A stretch of DNA of 22,283 nucleotides from Pseudomonadota bacterium (GCA_023433585.1 JAEZCL010000307.1:1-22283); one strand, 5' to 3'. Positions 1 to 6,975 are shown, counted from the stretch's first letter. Notes: generated by a model not told the origin, from the letters alone. Numbers and translations are program-made.

Positions 1-461
1 TGGCGGTGGTGGATTTCGACGTGCACCACGGCAACGGCACCCAGGCGGCGTTCGAGACGGACCCGACCCTGTTCCTGGGCTCCATCCACCAGATGCCGCT
101 GTATCCCGGCACGGGCGCGGCGGACGAGACGGGCGTCGGCAACATCATCAACGCGCCGGTCCCGCCCCATGCGGCGCAGACGACGTGGCGGGCGGCGTTT
201 TCCGGCGTGGTCATTCCGGCGCTGGACGCCTTCGATCCGGACCTGGTGATCGTCTCGGCCGGTTTCGACGCCCACCGGCGCGACCCGCTGGCCCACCAGT
301 CGCTGGAGGCCGAGGACTTCGCCTGGGCCACACGGGCGGTGATCGAGGTCGCGCGCGCCCGGTGCGGCGGCAAGGTTGTGTCATCGCTCGAGGGCGGTTA
401 CGACCTCACCGGACTGGGCCAGTCGGCCGTCGCCCACCTCAGGGCGCTAGGGGAGGAATAG
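1..461 (+). CDS. Histone deacetylase family protein (C-terminal part; gene starts before the window)
   Basis: The reading frame is open from the first bases and ends at TAG 459-461, so only the last ~150 residues are present. The visible part carries the hallmarks of the arginase/deacetylase fold: DFDVHHGNGTQ (the Asp and second His are zinc and catalytic residues), SAGFDAH (second zinc Asp) and the closing SLEGGYDL, whose Tyr is the usual transition-state residue. Family members deacetylate acetyl-lysine, acetylpolyamines or acetoin-related substrates in the cytoplasm; the substrate cannot be told from this fragment. It is followed after 34 bp by a histidine phosphatase on the same strand. 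The true start lies upstream; the GTG at position 6 is internal. Confidence 0.93.
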   Translation, partial: AVVDFDVHHGNGTQAAFETDPTLFLGSIHQMPLYPGTGAADETGVGNIINAPVPPHAAQTTWRAAFSGVVIPALDAFDPDLVIVSAGFDAHRRDPLAHQSLEAEDFAWATRAVIEVARARCGGKVVSSLEGGYDLTGLGQSAVAHLRALGEE

Positions 462-495
462 ACGCGCAAATCCTTGTGGAGCGCCGCGTCCGGTC

Positions 496-1143
496 ATGAC
501 GATCCATAGCCTTCCAGAAGAATCGTCGCCCCAGACGGCCGCTTCGGCGACCGCATCGTCCGCGCGCCCCGTCGGCGCCATCACCCTGGCGCGGCACGGA
601 CGCCCGGCCCTGTCGCGCAAGGTGCTGCTGACGTCCCAGGGCTATCGCGACTGGTGGGCGGCCTATGAGGAGGGCGGGCTGTGCCGGAAACAGGCGCCGC
701 CCCAGGGCCTGCTGGACACCGCCGGGCGGGCGGGCGCCATCTTCGTCTCCACCCGGCCGCGCGCGCTGGAGACCGCCGGCCATGTGGCGAACGGCCGGGA
801 CGTCCTCGCCGATCCGGTGTTCATCGAGGCCCCCCTGCCCCCGCCCGCCTTTCCCGGCTGGGTCCGGCTGTCGCCGCGCTGGTGGGGCGTGGTGTCGCGC
901 ATCTGGTGGTGGGCCTTCGACTTCCATCCCGACGGCGAGGAAAGCCGCGACCAGGCCCGCGAACGGGCGATGCGGGCCGCGGACCTCCTGATCGAACACG
1001 CCGAGCGGGGGGATGAGGTGCTGGTGCTGGCCCACGGCTTCTTCAACGCCATGATCGGCCATCGGCTGAAGGCGCTGGGCTGGCGCTGCACCCGCGACCA
1101 GGGGTTCCGTTACTGGTCCAGCCGCCGGTTCGAGAAACGCTAG
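496..1143 (+). CDS. Histidine phosphatase family protein (phosphoglycerate mutase-like)
   Basis: A 215-residue protein with the histidine phosphatase core. The RHG motif (Arg33-His34-Gly35, in LARHGRP) provides the His that becomes phosphorylated; Arg87 (STRPRA) and His180 (LAHGFF) complete the phosphate pocket. Glu111 is a possible acid residue. The first ~25 residues are a Ser/Ala/Pro-rich extension with no signal peptide, so the protein is probably cytoplasmic. A Trp-rich stretch at ~122-140 is not part of the core motifs. The ATG at 496 is the first that keeps the whole domain. The substrate is unknown, since the family includes sugar, nucleotide and protein phosphatases. The stop codon lies in the left arm of an inverted repeat. 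Confidence 0.85.
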   Translation: MTIHSLPEESSPQTAASATASSARPVGAITLARHGRPALSRKVLLTSQGYRDWWAAYEEGGLCRKQAPPQGLLDTAGRAGAIFVSTRPRALETAGHVANGRDVLADPVFIEAPLPPPAFPGWVRLSPRWWGVVSRIWWWAFDFHPDGEESRDQARERAMRAADLLIEHAERGDEVLVLAHGFFNAMIGHRLKALGWRCTRDQGFRYWSSRRFEKR

Positions 1144-1184
1144 AGACGTTCTGCCCCGTTGCCCCGGCCGGTGCGCGTCTCTAG
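1140..1184. repeat. Perfect 9-bp inverted repeat around the end of the phosphatase gene
   Basis: CTAGAGACG at 1140-1148 is matched by CGTCTCTAG at 1176-1184, with a 27-nt loop. The left arm includes the TAG stop of the phosphatase gene, and xseB starts 33 bp downstream. There is no T run, so it is not a standard intrinsic terminator. It could be an mRNA 3' stem or a protein-binding site, or it may be chance. Confidence 0.4.
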
Positions 1185-1217
1185 GGTCGGCGCGATTCTC
1201 CGGATGCGCGAAACACC

Positions 1218-1469
1218 ATGGCCGACGACCCCAAGACCATTCCCGCCGACCTCAGCTTCGAGGACGCCCTGGCCCAGCTGGAGCAGATCGTCTCCGAACT
1301 GGAATCAGGCCAGGCGCCGCTGGAGCGCTCCATCGAGATCTATGAACGCGGCGCCGCGCTGAAGGCGCACTGCGAGGCGCGGCTGAAGGCCGCCCAGCTG
1401 CGCGTCGAGAAGATCGTCGTCGGCGCGGACGGCCAGGCCAAGGGGGCCGAGCCCGCCGAGTTCTCGTGA
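1218..1469 (+). CDS. xseB: Exodeoxyribonuclease VII small subunit
   Basis: An 83-residue acidic, helical protein with the XseB pattern: SFEDALAQLEQIVSELESG, then LE-S---YERGAALK-HCE-RL--A---VEKI. XseB assembles along the XseA subunit to form exonuclease VII, which degrades single-stranded DNA from both ends in the cytoplasm. The length is normal for the family. The ATG at 1218 gives the standard N-terminus, a short polar lead before SFEDAL. The stop TGA (1467-1469) shares its last base with the ATG of csaA, so the two are probably translationally coupled. Linkage of xseB with ispA is common in alphaproteobacteria. The longer overlapping frame beginning at 1159 is not coding. Confidence 0.93.
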   Translation: MADDPKTIPADLSFEDALAQLEQIVSELESGQAPLERSIEIYERGAALKAHCEARLKAAQLRVEKIVVGADGQAKGAEPAEFS

Positions 1470-1819
1470 TGGCCGCCCCCGCCGATCAGATCGCCTTCGA
1501 CGACTTCCTGAAGGTGGATATCCGGGTGGGTCAGGTCGTGAAGGCCGAGCCTTTCCCCGAGGCGCGCAAGCCCGCCTACAAGCTGACCATCGACTTCGGC
1601 CCGGAGATCGGGATCCGGAAGTCCTCGGCCCAGATCACGAAACACTACACGCTGGACGATCTGCACGGGCGCAAGGTCGCCGCCGTGGTCAATTTCCCGC
1701 CGCGCCAGATCGGGCCGGTGATGTCCGAGGTGCTGACCCTGGGCTTTCCCGACGCCGACGGCGAGGTGGTGCTGGTCGGCGTGGACCGCGAGGTTCCGGT
1801 CGGAGGCCGCCTGTTTTGA
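1469..1819 (+). CDS. csaA: CsaA-type tRNA-binding protein
   Basis: A 116-residue single-domain protein of the EMAP-II/Trbp111 OB-fold type. It shows KVDIRVGQVVKAEPFPEARK near the N-terminus, then IRKSSAQIT, VNFPPRQIGPVMSEVL and a C-terminal VGVDREVPVGGRLF, which is the CsaA signature. CsaA proteins are dimers that bind tRNA and have been linked to chaperone or secretion roles; the cellular job is unsettled. The ATG at 1469 overlaps the xseB stop by one base. A GTG three bases earlier is possible but less likely. The last bases overlap the TTG start of ispA, so xseB, csaA and ispA are read as one unit. Confidence 0.9.
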   Translation: MAAPADQIAFDDFLKVDIRVGQVVKAEPFPEARKPAYKLTIDFGPEIGIRKSSAQITKHYTLDDLHGRKVAAVVNFPPRQIGPVMSEVLTLGFPDADGEVVLVGVDREVPVGGRLF

Positions 1820-2730
1820 AGACCCCGCTGGCCGCCAATTCGCCCGAACAGGCGGTCGCGGACCGGGTGGCCGAGGTGGCCGACCTGGTCACCGTGGCGC
1901 TGGACGAACTGCTGCCGCGCGCCGAAGGGCCCGAGTCCCGGCTGACCGAGGCCATGCGTTACGCCGCCCTGGGGCCGGGCAAGCGGCTGAGGCCGTTCTT
2001 CGCGCTGGAGGGCGGACGGCTGTTCGACCTGGAGGAGCGCCCGGTGCTGCGCGCCGCCTGCGCGCTGGAGTGCGTGCACGCCTATTCCCTGATCCATGAC
2101 GACCTGCCGTGCATGGACGACGACGACATGCGCCGGGGCCGCCCCACCCTGCACCGGGCCTATGACGAGGCCACCGCCGTGCTGGCGGGCGACGCGCTGC
2201 AGACCGCCGCCTTCGACATCATCCTGGACGAGGACACCCACGACGACGCAGGAGTGCGCTGCGAGCTGGCGCGGCGGCTGTCGCTGGCGTCCGGCGCGCG
2301 GGGCATGGCCGGCGGCCAGATGATCGACCTGATGGGGGTGCGCGACGATCTGGGCGGGGTGGCGCGGATGCAGCGGCTGAAGACCGGCGCCCTCATCACC
2401 TATGCGTTCGAGATTCCCCTGATTATCGCCCATGCGCGCGAGGAGCACCGCGCCGCCCTGACCGCCTTCGCCCACGACCTGGGCCTGGCCTATCAGATCG
2501 TGGACGACCTCCTGGACGTGGAAGGGGACGAGGATCTGCTGGGCAAGGCGGCCGGGGGCAAGGACGCCGCGCGAGGCAAGACCAATTTCGTCACCCTGCT
2601 GGGGCCGGAGGCGGCGCGCGAGCGGGTGGCGCATCTGGCCGACCAGGCGCGGGCGCACCTGGCGCCGTTCGGCGGCGACGCCGAAATGCTGAAAGCCAGC
2701 GTCGATCATGTGCTTCGCCGCCGAAGCTGA
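1816..2730 (+). CDS. ispA: Polyprenyl (farnesyl) diphosphate synthase
   Basis: This 304-residue cytoplasmic enzyme condenses dimethylallyl diphosphate with isopentenyl diphosphate to make geranyl and farnesyl diphosphate, the precursors of ubiquinone, undecaprenyl carriers and carotenoids. Visible motifs are GKRLRP (55-60), the first Asp-rich motif DDLPCMDDDDMRRG (95 onward), GGQMIDL, KTGALI and the second Asp-rich motif DDLLD (230-234). The residues before the first motif (HAYSLIH) match the short-chain IspA type, so farnesyl is the likely product. The start is TTG at 1816, overlapping the csaA stop as TTGA; no in-frame ATG gives a full-length protein. A Ser/Ala-rich N-terminus before the first helix is normal for the family. 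Confidence 0.93.
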   Translation: MKTPLAANSPEQAVADRVAEVADLVTVALDELLPRAEGPESRLTEAMRYAALGPGKRLRPFFALEGGRLFDLEERPVLRAACALECVHAYSLIHDDLPCMDDDDMRRGRPTLHRAYDEATAVLAGDALQTAAFDIILDEDTHDDAGVRCELARRLSLASGARGMAGGQMIDLMGVRDDLGGVARMQRLKTGALITYAFEIPLIIAHAREEHRAALTAFAHDLGLAYQIVDDLLDVEGDEDLLGKAAGGKDAARGKTNFVTLLGPEAARERVAHLADQARAHLAPFGGDAEMLKASVDHVLRRRS

Positions 2731-2762
2731 GCCGTAACCCCCAGAAAATCGCCTCATGACGG

Positions 2763-2790
2763 TTGGGTCCTGCATCGGGACACCTACATG
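2763..2790 (+). promoter_or_regulatory. Candidate vegetative promoter for the superoxide dismutase gene
   Basis: TTGGGT (2763-2768) and, after 14 nt, CCTACATG (2783-2790) resemble the Caulobacter sigma-73 elements TTGACG and GCTANAWC, with 6 of 8 matches in the second. It lies in the 99-bp gap after ispA and would give a leader of roughly 30 nt. This is a weak match and was not tested. Confidence 0.3.
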
Positions 2791-2829
2791 AAGCGTTGAA
2801 CCCCGAGCACCCGATCCAAGGAGACGATC

Positions 2830-3444
2830 ATGGCCTTCACTCTGCCCCCCCTGCCCTACGCCTACGACGCCCTGGAGCCGGCGATCGACAAGGAGACCAT
2901 GACCTTCCACCACGACAAGCACCACCAGACCTATGTCGACAACCTGAACAAGGCGGTCGAGGCGGACGCCGGCCTTCAGGGCAAGTCGATGGAGGAGATG
3001 TTCAAGACCATCTCCAAACTGCCCAAGGCGGTGCGCAACAACGGCGGCGGGCACTGGAACCACGCCCTGTTCTGGGAGCTGCTGGCGCCGCAGGGTGAGA
3101 CGGGCGAGCCGTCGGCCGAGCTGGCCGCCGCCATCGACAGCGACCTGGGCGGCATGGACAAGTTCAAGGAAGCCTTCAACGCGGCGGGCGCGGGCCAGTT
3201 CGGCTCGGGCTGGGCCTGGCTAATCGTCCAGGACGGCAAGCTGAAGGTCACCTCCACCCCCAACCAGGACAATCCCCTGATGGACGTGGCCGACGAGAAG
3301 GGCGCCGTGATCCTGGGCGCCGACGTGTGGGAGCACGCCTATTACCTGAAGTACCAGAACCGCCGGGCCGACTATCTCAAGGCGTTCTGGTCGGTGGTGA
3401 ACTGGAAAAAGGTCAACGACCTCTACGCCGCCGCCAAGGGCTGA
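2830..3444 (+). CDS. sodB: Superoxide dismutase, Fe/Mn family
   Basis: A 204-residue dismutase that converts superoxide to hydrogen peroxide and oxygen. The metal ligands are all present: His27 (TFHHDKHH), His78 (GGHWNHALFW), Asp165 and His169 (DVWEHAYY). There is no signal peptide, so it is cytoplasmic. The start is supported by AAGGAG seven bases before the ATG. The gene is probably its own transcription unit: a promoter candidate precedes it and a strong terminator follows. The metal is uncertain. The GGH sequence before the second ligand region and Gln146 in NQDNPLM are the residues typical of manganese enzymes, although alphaproteobacterial homologues are usually named SodB (Fe) and some are cambialistic. 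Confidence 0.95.
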   Translation: MAFTLPPLPYAYDALEPAIDKETMTFHHDKHHQTYVDNLNKAVEADAGLQGKSMEEMFKTISKLPKAVRNNGGGHWNHALFWELLAPQGETGEPSAELAAAIDSDLGGMDKFKEAFNAAGAGQFGSGWAWLIVQDGKLKVTSTPNQDNPLMDVADEKGAVILGADVWEHAYYLKYQNRRADYLKAFWSVVNWKKVNDLYAAAKG

Positions 3445-3453
3445 TGATGACAG

Positions 3454-3484
3454 CGCCCCGCCCGACCGGCGGGGCGTTTTCTTT
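3454..3484 (+). terminator. Intrinsic terminator after sodB
   Basis: A perfect 9-bp stem, CGCCCCGCC (3454-3462) with GGCGGGGCG (3468-3476), has a 5-nt loop and is followed at once by TTTTCTTTT. It sits 10 bp after the sodB stop and before the ribosome-binding site of the next gene, so it should end the sodB transcript. Confidence 0.9.
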
Positions 3485-3499
3485 TCCGAAGGAACGAAG

Positions 3500-4423
3500 A
3501 TGACCCCGACCTTCCGCCTGGCCTCGGCCGCCCTGACCCTGGCCGTCCTGATGGGCGCCGCCGCCTGCAGCCAGCCTGCGGAGACCCCGGCGCCCGCCGA
3601 ACAGGCCGCGGCCATTCCCGCCAGTGCGGACGTGCATCCGTTCACGGTCGGCGAACTGCATCTGGCCGCGCTCAGGGACGGCGAACTCAACCCGCCGGTC
3701 GACCAGACGCCCTGGGGGCAGGCCTCGGTGGTTTCGGACATCCTGACCGAAGCCGGAGAATCCGGTGATGCGGTCCATCTGTCGGTCCAGCCGCTGCTGG
3801 TGCGCGACGGCGACCGCATCGTCCTCATCGACACGGGCGCAGGCGGGCAGATGGGTACGGCGAACGGACTGCCCGGCGCCCTCAGCGCCGCCGGAATCGC
3901 GCCGGACGAGGTGACAGACATCCTGATCTCTCACGCCCACGGGGATCATGTGGGCGGCCTGCTGAACGCCGAGGGCGGCCTGGCCTATCCCAACGCCGTC
4001 ATCCGCTTCAGCGCGTCGGAATGGGCAGCGGCCCAGGCGGGGGCGGAGGCGGCCGGTCCTCTGGTGGCCGCCATCACGCCGCGCGTGGAGACCTTTGAGC
4101 CGGGGGCCCAGGTGACGCCCTCGATCACCGCCGTGGCGCTGGACGGCCATACGCCGGGTCATGCCGGCTATCGCATCGCCTCGGGCGGCGAGGAACTGCT
4201 CTACATCGGCGACGCCATGCACAGCTCGGTCATTTCTGTCGGGCGGCCCGAGTTGCAGAACGCCTGGGACAGCGACAGCGCCGCCGCCGTCGCCACCCGC
4301 CAGAGCCTGGCCCAACGCGGCGTGGACGGGAGCCTGCGCTATTACGGCCCCCACTTCCCCTTCCCCGGCGTGGGCCGCATCGAGCGGCGCGACGACGCCT
4401 TCGCATGGGTTCCGGAATCCTGA
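3500..4423 (+). CDS. Metallo-beta-lactamase-fold hydrolase, predicted lipoprotein
   Basis: A 307-residue protein. The N-terminus is a signal peptide with a hydrophobic stretch (6-20) ending at Cys23 in GAAACSQP, a fair though not perfect lipobox, followed by a Pro/Ala-rich linker. The catalytic domain has HAHGDH (145-150), His221 in DGHTPGHAGY, Asp238 in YIGDAMHSS and His285, the binuclear zinc set of the MBL superfamily. The layout (substrate-facing DTGAGG, then HAHGDH, then GHTPGH) resembles periplasmic lactonase/quorum-quenching-like and other MBL hydrolases, but the substrate cannot be assigned. AAGGA lies about 9 bases before the ATG. Placement directly after the sodB terminator suggests its own promoter or read-through; none is obvious in the 15-nt gap. 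Confidence 0.88.
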   Translation: MTPTFRLASAALTLAVLMGAAACSQPAETPAPAEQAAAIPASADVHPFTVGELHLAALRDGELNPPVDQTPWGQASVVSDILTEAGESGDAVHLSVQPLLVRDGDRIVLIDTGAGGQMGTANGLPGALSAAGIAPDEVTDILISHAHGDHVGGLLNAEGGLAYPNAVIRFSASEWAAAQAGAEAAGPLVAAITPRVETFEPGAQVTPSITAVALDGHTPGHAGYRIASGGEELLYIGDAMHSSVISVGRPELQNAWDSDSAAAVATRQSLAQRGVDGSLRYYGPHFPFPGVGRIERRDDAFAWVPES

Positions 4424-4430
4424 GCAAGGC

Positions 4431-4459
4431 TTGACGTCAGGCGGGCGGGCCGTCATAAG
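4431..4459 (+). promoter_or_regulatory. Candidate rpsD promoter overlapping a GC-rich hairpin
   Basis: TTGACG (4431-4436) is followed after exactly 17 nt by CATAAG (4454-4459), a 5/6 and 4/6 match to the general bacterial -35 and -10. The spacer and -10 overlap a hairpin, GGGCGGGC (4443-4450) with GCCCGCCC (4459-4466). The hairpin may be a weak terminator for the upstream gene. The leader to rpsD would be about 115 nt. Confidence 0.45.
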
Positions 4460-4470
4460 CCCGCCCTTCT
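4443..4470 (+). terminator. Possible terminator hairpin after the MBL lipoprotein gene
   Basis: An 8-bp perfect GC stem (4443-4450 with 4459-4466) and an 8-nt loop are followed only by TTCT. It stands 19 bp beyond the stop codon. The tail is weak, so termination may be partial. Confidence 0.5.
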
Positions 4471-4531
4471 CGCATCCGGTTCGCCGGAGGCGGGTTTCAT
4501 GACGGACGATGCGTGGACCGCCGTTGAGATC

Positions 4532-4552
4532 GCATTCCCAATAACGGGATGC
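4532..4552 (+). promoter_or_regulatory. Leader hairpin upstream of rpsD
   Basis: GCATTCCC (4532-4539) pairs with GGGATGC (4546-4552) with one bulged T and the loop AATAAC. It ends 29 nt before the rpsD ATG. S4 represses its own synthesis in some bacteria by binding leader RNA, so this is a candidate site, but the link is only inferred. Confidence 0.3.
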
Positions 4553-4581
4553 CGGGCCGCATCAGCATTGAAGAGCGACAT

Positions 4582-5199
4582 ATGTCCAAGCGCCACAGCG
4601 CCAAGTACAAACTCGACCGCGCCATGGGTGAAAACCTGTGGGGCCGGGCCAAGTCTCCGGTCAACAAGCGTTCCTACGGCCCCGGCCAGCACGGCCAGCG
4701 CCGCAAGAACAAGGTGTCGGACTTCGGCATCCAGCTGAAAGCCAAGCAGAAGCTGAAGGGCTACTACGGCAACATCACCGAAAAGCAGTTCGCCCGCACC
4801 TACGCCGAAGCGACCCGCCGTAAGGGCAACGCCTCGGAAAACCTGATCGGCCTGCTGGAATCGCGCCTGGACGCCATCGTCTATCGCGCCAAGTTCGTGC
4901 CCACCGTCTGGGCCGCCCGCCAATTCGTCAGCCACGGCCACGTGACCGTCAACGGCAAGAAGGTGGACATCGCCTCCTACCGCGTGAAGGTCGGCGACGT
5001 GGTCGAGGTCAAGGAGAAGTCCCGCTCCATGGCCCTGGTGCTGGAAGCCCAGCAGTCGTCCGAGCGCGACGTGCCGGACTATCTGGAGCTGGGTGATCGC
5101 GGCTTCTCGATCCGTTACGTGCGCGTCCCCGAACTGGCCGACGTGCCCTATGCCGTGAAGATGGAGCCGAACCTGGTGGTGGAATACTACTCCTCGTAA
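4582..5199 (+). CDS. rpsD: 30S ribosomal protein S4
   Basis: A 205-residue protein that binds 16S rRNA early in assembly of the small ribosomal subunit. It has the N-terminal MSKRHSAKYKLDRAMGENLW typical of alphaproteobacterial S4 (without zinc-binding Cys), the conserved KRSYGPGQHG, and an S4 RNA-binding domain at about 94-155 (SRLDAIVYRAKF through VTVNGKKV). The C-terminal VEYYSS is standard. An in-frame ATG 33 bases earlier would add MPGRISIEERH, which S4 proteins do not have, so 4582 is chosen. The gene stands alone between a candidate promoter and a strong terminator, away from the ribosomal alpha operon, as in many alphaproteobacteria. Confidence 0.97.
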   Translation: MSKRHSAKYKLDRAMGENLWGRAKSPVNKRSYGPGQHGQRRKNKVSDFGIQLKAKQKLKGYYGNITEKQFARTYAEATRRKGNASENLIGLLESRLDAIVYRAKFVPTVWAARQFVSHGHVTVNGKKVDIASYRVKVGDVVEVKEKSRSMALVLEAQQSSERDVPDYLELGDRGFSIRYVRVPELADVPYAVKMEPNLVVEYYSS

Positions 5200-5223
5200 T
5201 CCAGACCGCTTACACGAAGACAC

Positions 5224-5257
5224 AGAGGGCTCCGGAGCGATCCGGGGCCCTCTTTTC
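5224..5257 (+). terminator. Intrinsic terminator after rpsD
   Basis: A 12-bp stem (AGAGGGCTCCGG at 5224-5235 with CCGGGGCCCTCT at 5242-5253, one T-G wobble) has a 6-nt loop and is followed by TTTTC. Outer CACGAA and TTCGTG sequences can extend it. It stands 24 bp after the rpsD stop. Confidence 0.92.
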
Positions 5258-5349
5258 GTGTGTGTGGACGCCTTGCGGATTGTTCACGTGCCTTTCGGGC
5301 CGCCCTGAGCCACCGTTGCGATGGAGACGGTGTCCGCTGGGAGGCAAGC

Positions 5350-5985
5350 ATGGATCATGAGGACAGGCTGAAGGATCTGGAGCGCCGCCACCACCGGCTG
5401 ACCATCCAGTCACGCATCCAGTTCGGGGTGATCGCGGTCATGGCGGCGGGGCTGCTCGCGGGTTTCGCGGCGCGTGACGGCGGGGTCCTGAGGGTGTCGG
5501 AGCTGGTGGTGGTCGACCCCCAGGGCGTGGAGCGGGTGCGGATCGGCGGCGACCTGCCGGACGCCGTAGTGGACGGCCGGACGCTGGTCCGGGGCGAGGC
5601 CGCCGCCGGTGTTCTGCTTTACGACGCAGCGGGGCATGAGCGGGGCGGCTATGTGACCATGGAGCCATCGGGCAACGTCATGCTGACCCTGGACGACCGC
5701 CGGAGTCGGATGAAGGCCCTGTTCGTCGCCGGCGGCGAGAACGGCGCGGCTTTGCGGATCGGGGACGGAGGCGGGTCACTGGACATGAGAAGCGATGCGG
5801 ACGGCGCGCGCATGACCATCGTCGACGGCGGACAGGTCGCCGTGCAGACGCCTGTGATCGCCATGGGGCCGGAGCCGTGCTCTGCCTATCGCGGCGCGCT
5901 GGAGACACTTTCGCACGAGCGGGTGATTCAGGAGTGCCGCAGCCGATTCACGGCTGAGGCCTGTCATGTCTGTCTGGAGGGTTGA
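5350..5985 (+). CDS. Unknown single-pass membrane protein
   Basis: I do not recognise this 211-residue protein. An N-terminal charged helix (MDHEDRLKDLERRHHRL) is followed by one hydrophobic segment at ~24-41 and a long region rich in Gly, Val and Asp. Short strand-like units (VSELVVVDPQGVERVRIGG, then GVLLYDAAGHERGG, then NVMLTLDDRRSR) suggest repeated beta-hairpins or a beta-helix outside the membrane. The last ~40 residues hold four Cys (including ACHVC), which could form disulfides or bind metal. The start at 5350 is chosen because GGGAGG lies about 6 bases upstream and the charged helix begins there; the frame is open back to 5260 but that extension looks non-coding. A small lipoprotein gene follows on the same strand. 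Confidence 0.72.
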   Translation: MDHEDRLKDLERRHHRLTIQSRIQFGVIAVMAAGLLAGFAARDGGVLRVSELVVVDPQGVERVRIGGDLPDAVVDGRTLVRGEAAAGVLLYDAAGHERGGYVTMEPSGNVMLTLDDRRSRMKALFVAGGENGAALRIGDGGGSLDMRSDADGARMTIVDGGQVAVQTPVIAMGPEPCSAYRGALETLSHERVIQECRSRFTAEACHVCLEG

Positions 5986-6061
5986 TGGACGCCGTCCGGG
6001 GGTGCGGTTCGGCGCGGGATGAGGCACAATGGGATTCCATGATCTCCCCCGGGAGGGATTC

Positions 6062-6469
6062 TTGATCCGAAACATCGCCCTCTGTGTCCTCATGACGCCG
6101 CTCGTGACCGGGTGCGCGATGCTGGATCACGTCCGGGCGATGGGCGAGCCGGCGGACGCGGGCCCGCGCGAAATCAGGGTCAGCACCGAGGGCATGCCCG
6201 GATCGCTGGAGCCCATTCATGCGGCGGCGGTGATCGGCGATCGGGCGATCTTCCGGGTCACCACGGCGGGCTGCACGGACCGGGACGACATCCTGCCGGT
6301 GGTGACCATGGTTGAGAACGAGGCGATCGTCACCCTGCGCCGCATGGAGGACGATTTCTGTCAGGCCTATGATCCCGAAGGGCTGGAGCTGGTCTGGACC
6401 TTCGAGGAGCTGGGCCTGGCGCCCGGCCAGCGAGTGCGGATCAACAACCCCTGGCTGAGCACGCTTTAG
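6062..6469 (+). CDS. Small predicted lipoprotein of unknown function
   Basis: A 135-residue protein if it starts at the TTG at 6062, which has GGGAGGG about 4 bases upstream. This start gives a compact lipoprotein signal: MIRNIALCVLMTPLVTGC, with Cys18 as the lipidated residue (lipobox VTGC). An ATG at 6029 is also possible but adds an acidic, atypical n-region. The mature part has no motif I know; it contains two Cys (TAGC and DDFC) that might form a disulfide, and ends VRINNPWLSTL. It probably sits on the periplasmic face of a membrane. It follows the one-TM unknown gene by 76 bp and may be co-transcribed. The function is unknown. Confidence 0.72.
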   Translation: MIRNIALCVLMTPLVTGCAMLDHVRAMGEPADAGPREIRVSTEGMPGSLEPIHAAAVIGDRAIFRVTTAGCTDRDDILPVVTMVENEAIVTLRRMEDDFCQAYDPEGLELVWTFEELGLAPGQRVRINNPWLSTL

Positions 6470-6517
6470 GTTGAGGGTTCATACAAGTCACTGATTTTTC
6501 TAGCGTTAACTAGCCTG

Positions 6518-6661
6518 CCGTTATCGCCGGGCCATACGCTCGGTCTGGGCAAGGTGAACCCGGAACACTCCGTGATTATGGATTCCCGGCACAGGCTTGT
6601 CCCGGGCGGGCCGCGCCAGCGGCGCGATCCGGGGCCGGGAATGACGGGTGGGGAGCATGAG
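6518..6661 (+). repeat. REPIN-like palindromic repeat, copy 1
   Basis: A 144-bp element with the core ATTCCCGGC...GCCGGGAAT (6582-6590 and 6634-6642) and an internal perfect hairpin CGCGCC-AGC-GGCGCG (6612-6626). Its left part, from CCGTTATCGCCGGG, has lost most of the first hairpin that copy 2 keeps. A ~59-bp spacer, from CCATACGCTCGG to ATGGATTCCCGG, is about 86% identical to the same part of copy 2 read on the other strand. Confidence 0.8.
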
Positions 6662-6666
6662 GCCCC

Positions 6667-6711
6667 AACTTAGACTCCAGGGCGAAAAAACAGTGCAATT
6701 GGAGTCTTGCG
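6667..6711. repeat. Paired-GANTC element, copy A
   Basis: A 45-bp element: AACTT, GACTC (6673-6677), an A-rich core GAAAAAACAGT, then TTGGAGTCT with GAGTC at 6702-6706. AGACTCCA and TGGAGTCT form a perfect 8-bp inverted repeat with a 20-nt loop. The same element recurs at 15183-15231. Both GANTC sites fit CcrM methylation. The function is unknown. Confidence 0.65.
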
Positions 6712-6975
6712 TTTGCTGATTTCATTGGAGATTTTCGTTGCTCGTCATTGCTGTCCGCCAGGAGTCCAACGTCGGACCCGGTTGAGAATTTCGCCGGGCT
6801 CGCTCATCAGGGATTCCGTCACGCCGCCGCGCATGACGAAGGCAAGCGTCTGAGCCCCCGGCCGAGGTCCATTCTGAAGGCGCCCGAGAGGGCCGTGCGG
6901 AAAACACCGGCGGACACGGCGAAACCCTTTCGGGTCAAAGCGCCAGCCGCCGGAAATGCGGGATCAGGCAGGGCG

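Noticed and set aside
4549..4581. Earlier in-frame ATG for rpsD
   Set aside because: It would add 11 residues never seen in S4 and would include the leader hairpin; the standard N-terminus begins at 4582.
6561..6584. GGAAC at 6561 as another EcfG promoter
   Set aside because: No GTT follows at 16-18 nt and it lies inside the repeat spacer.
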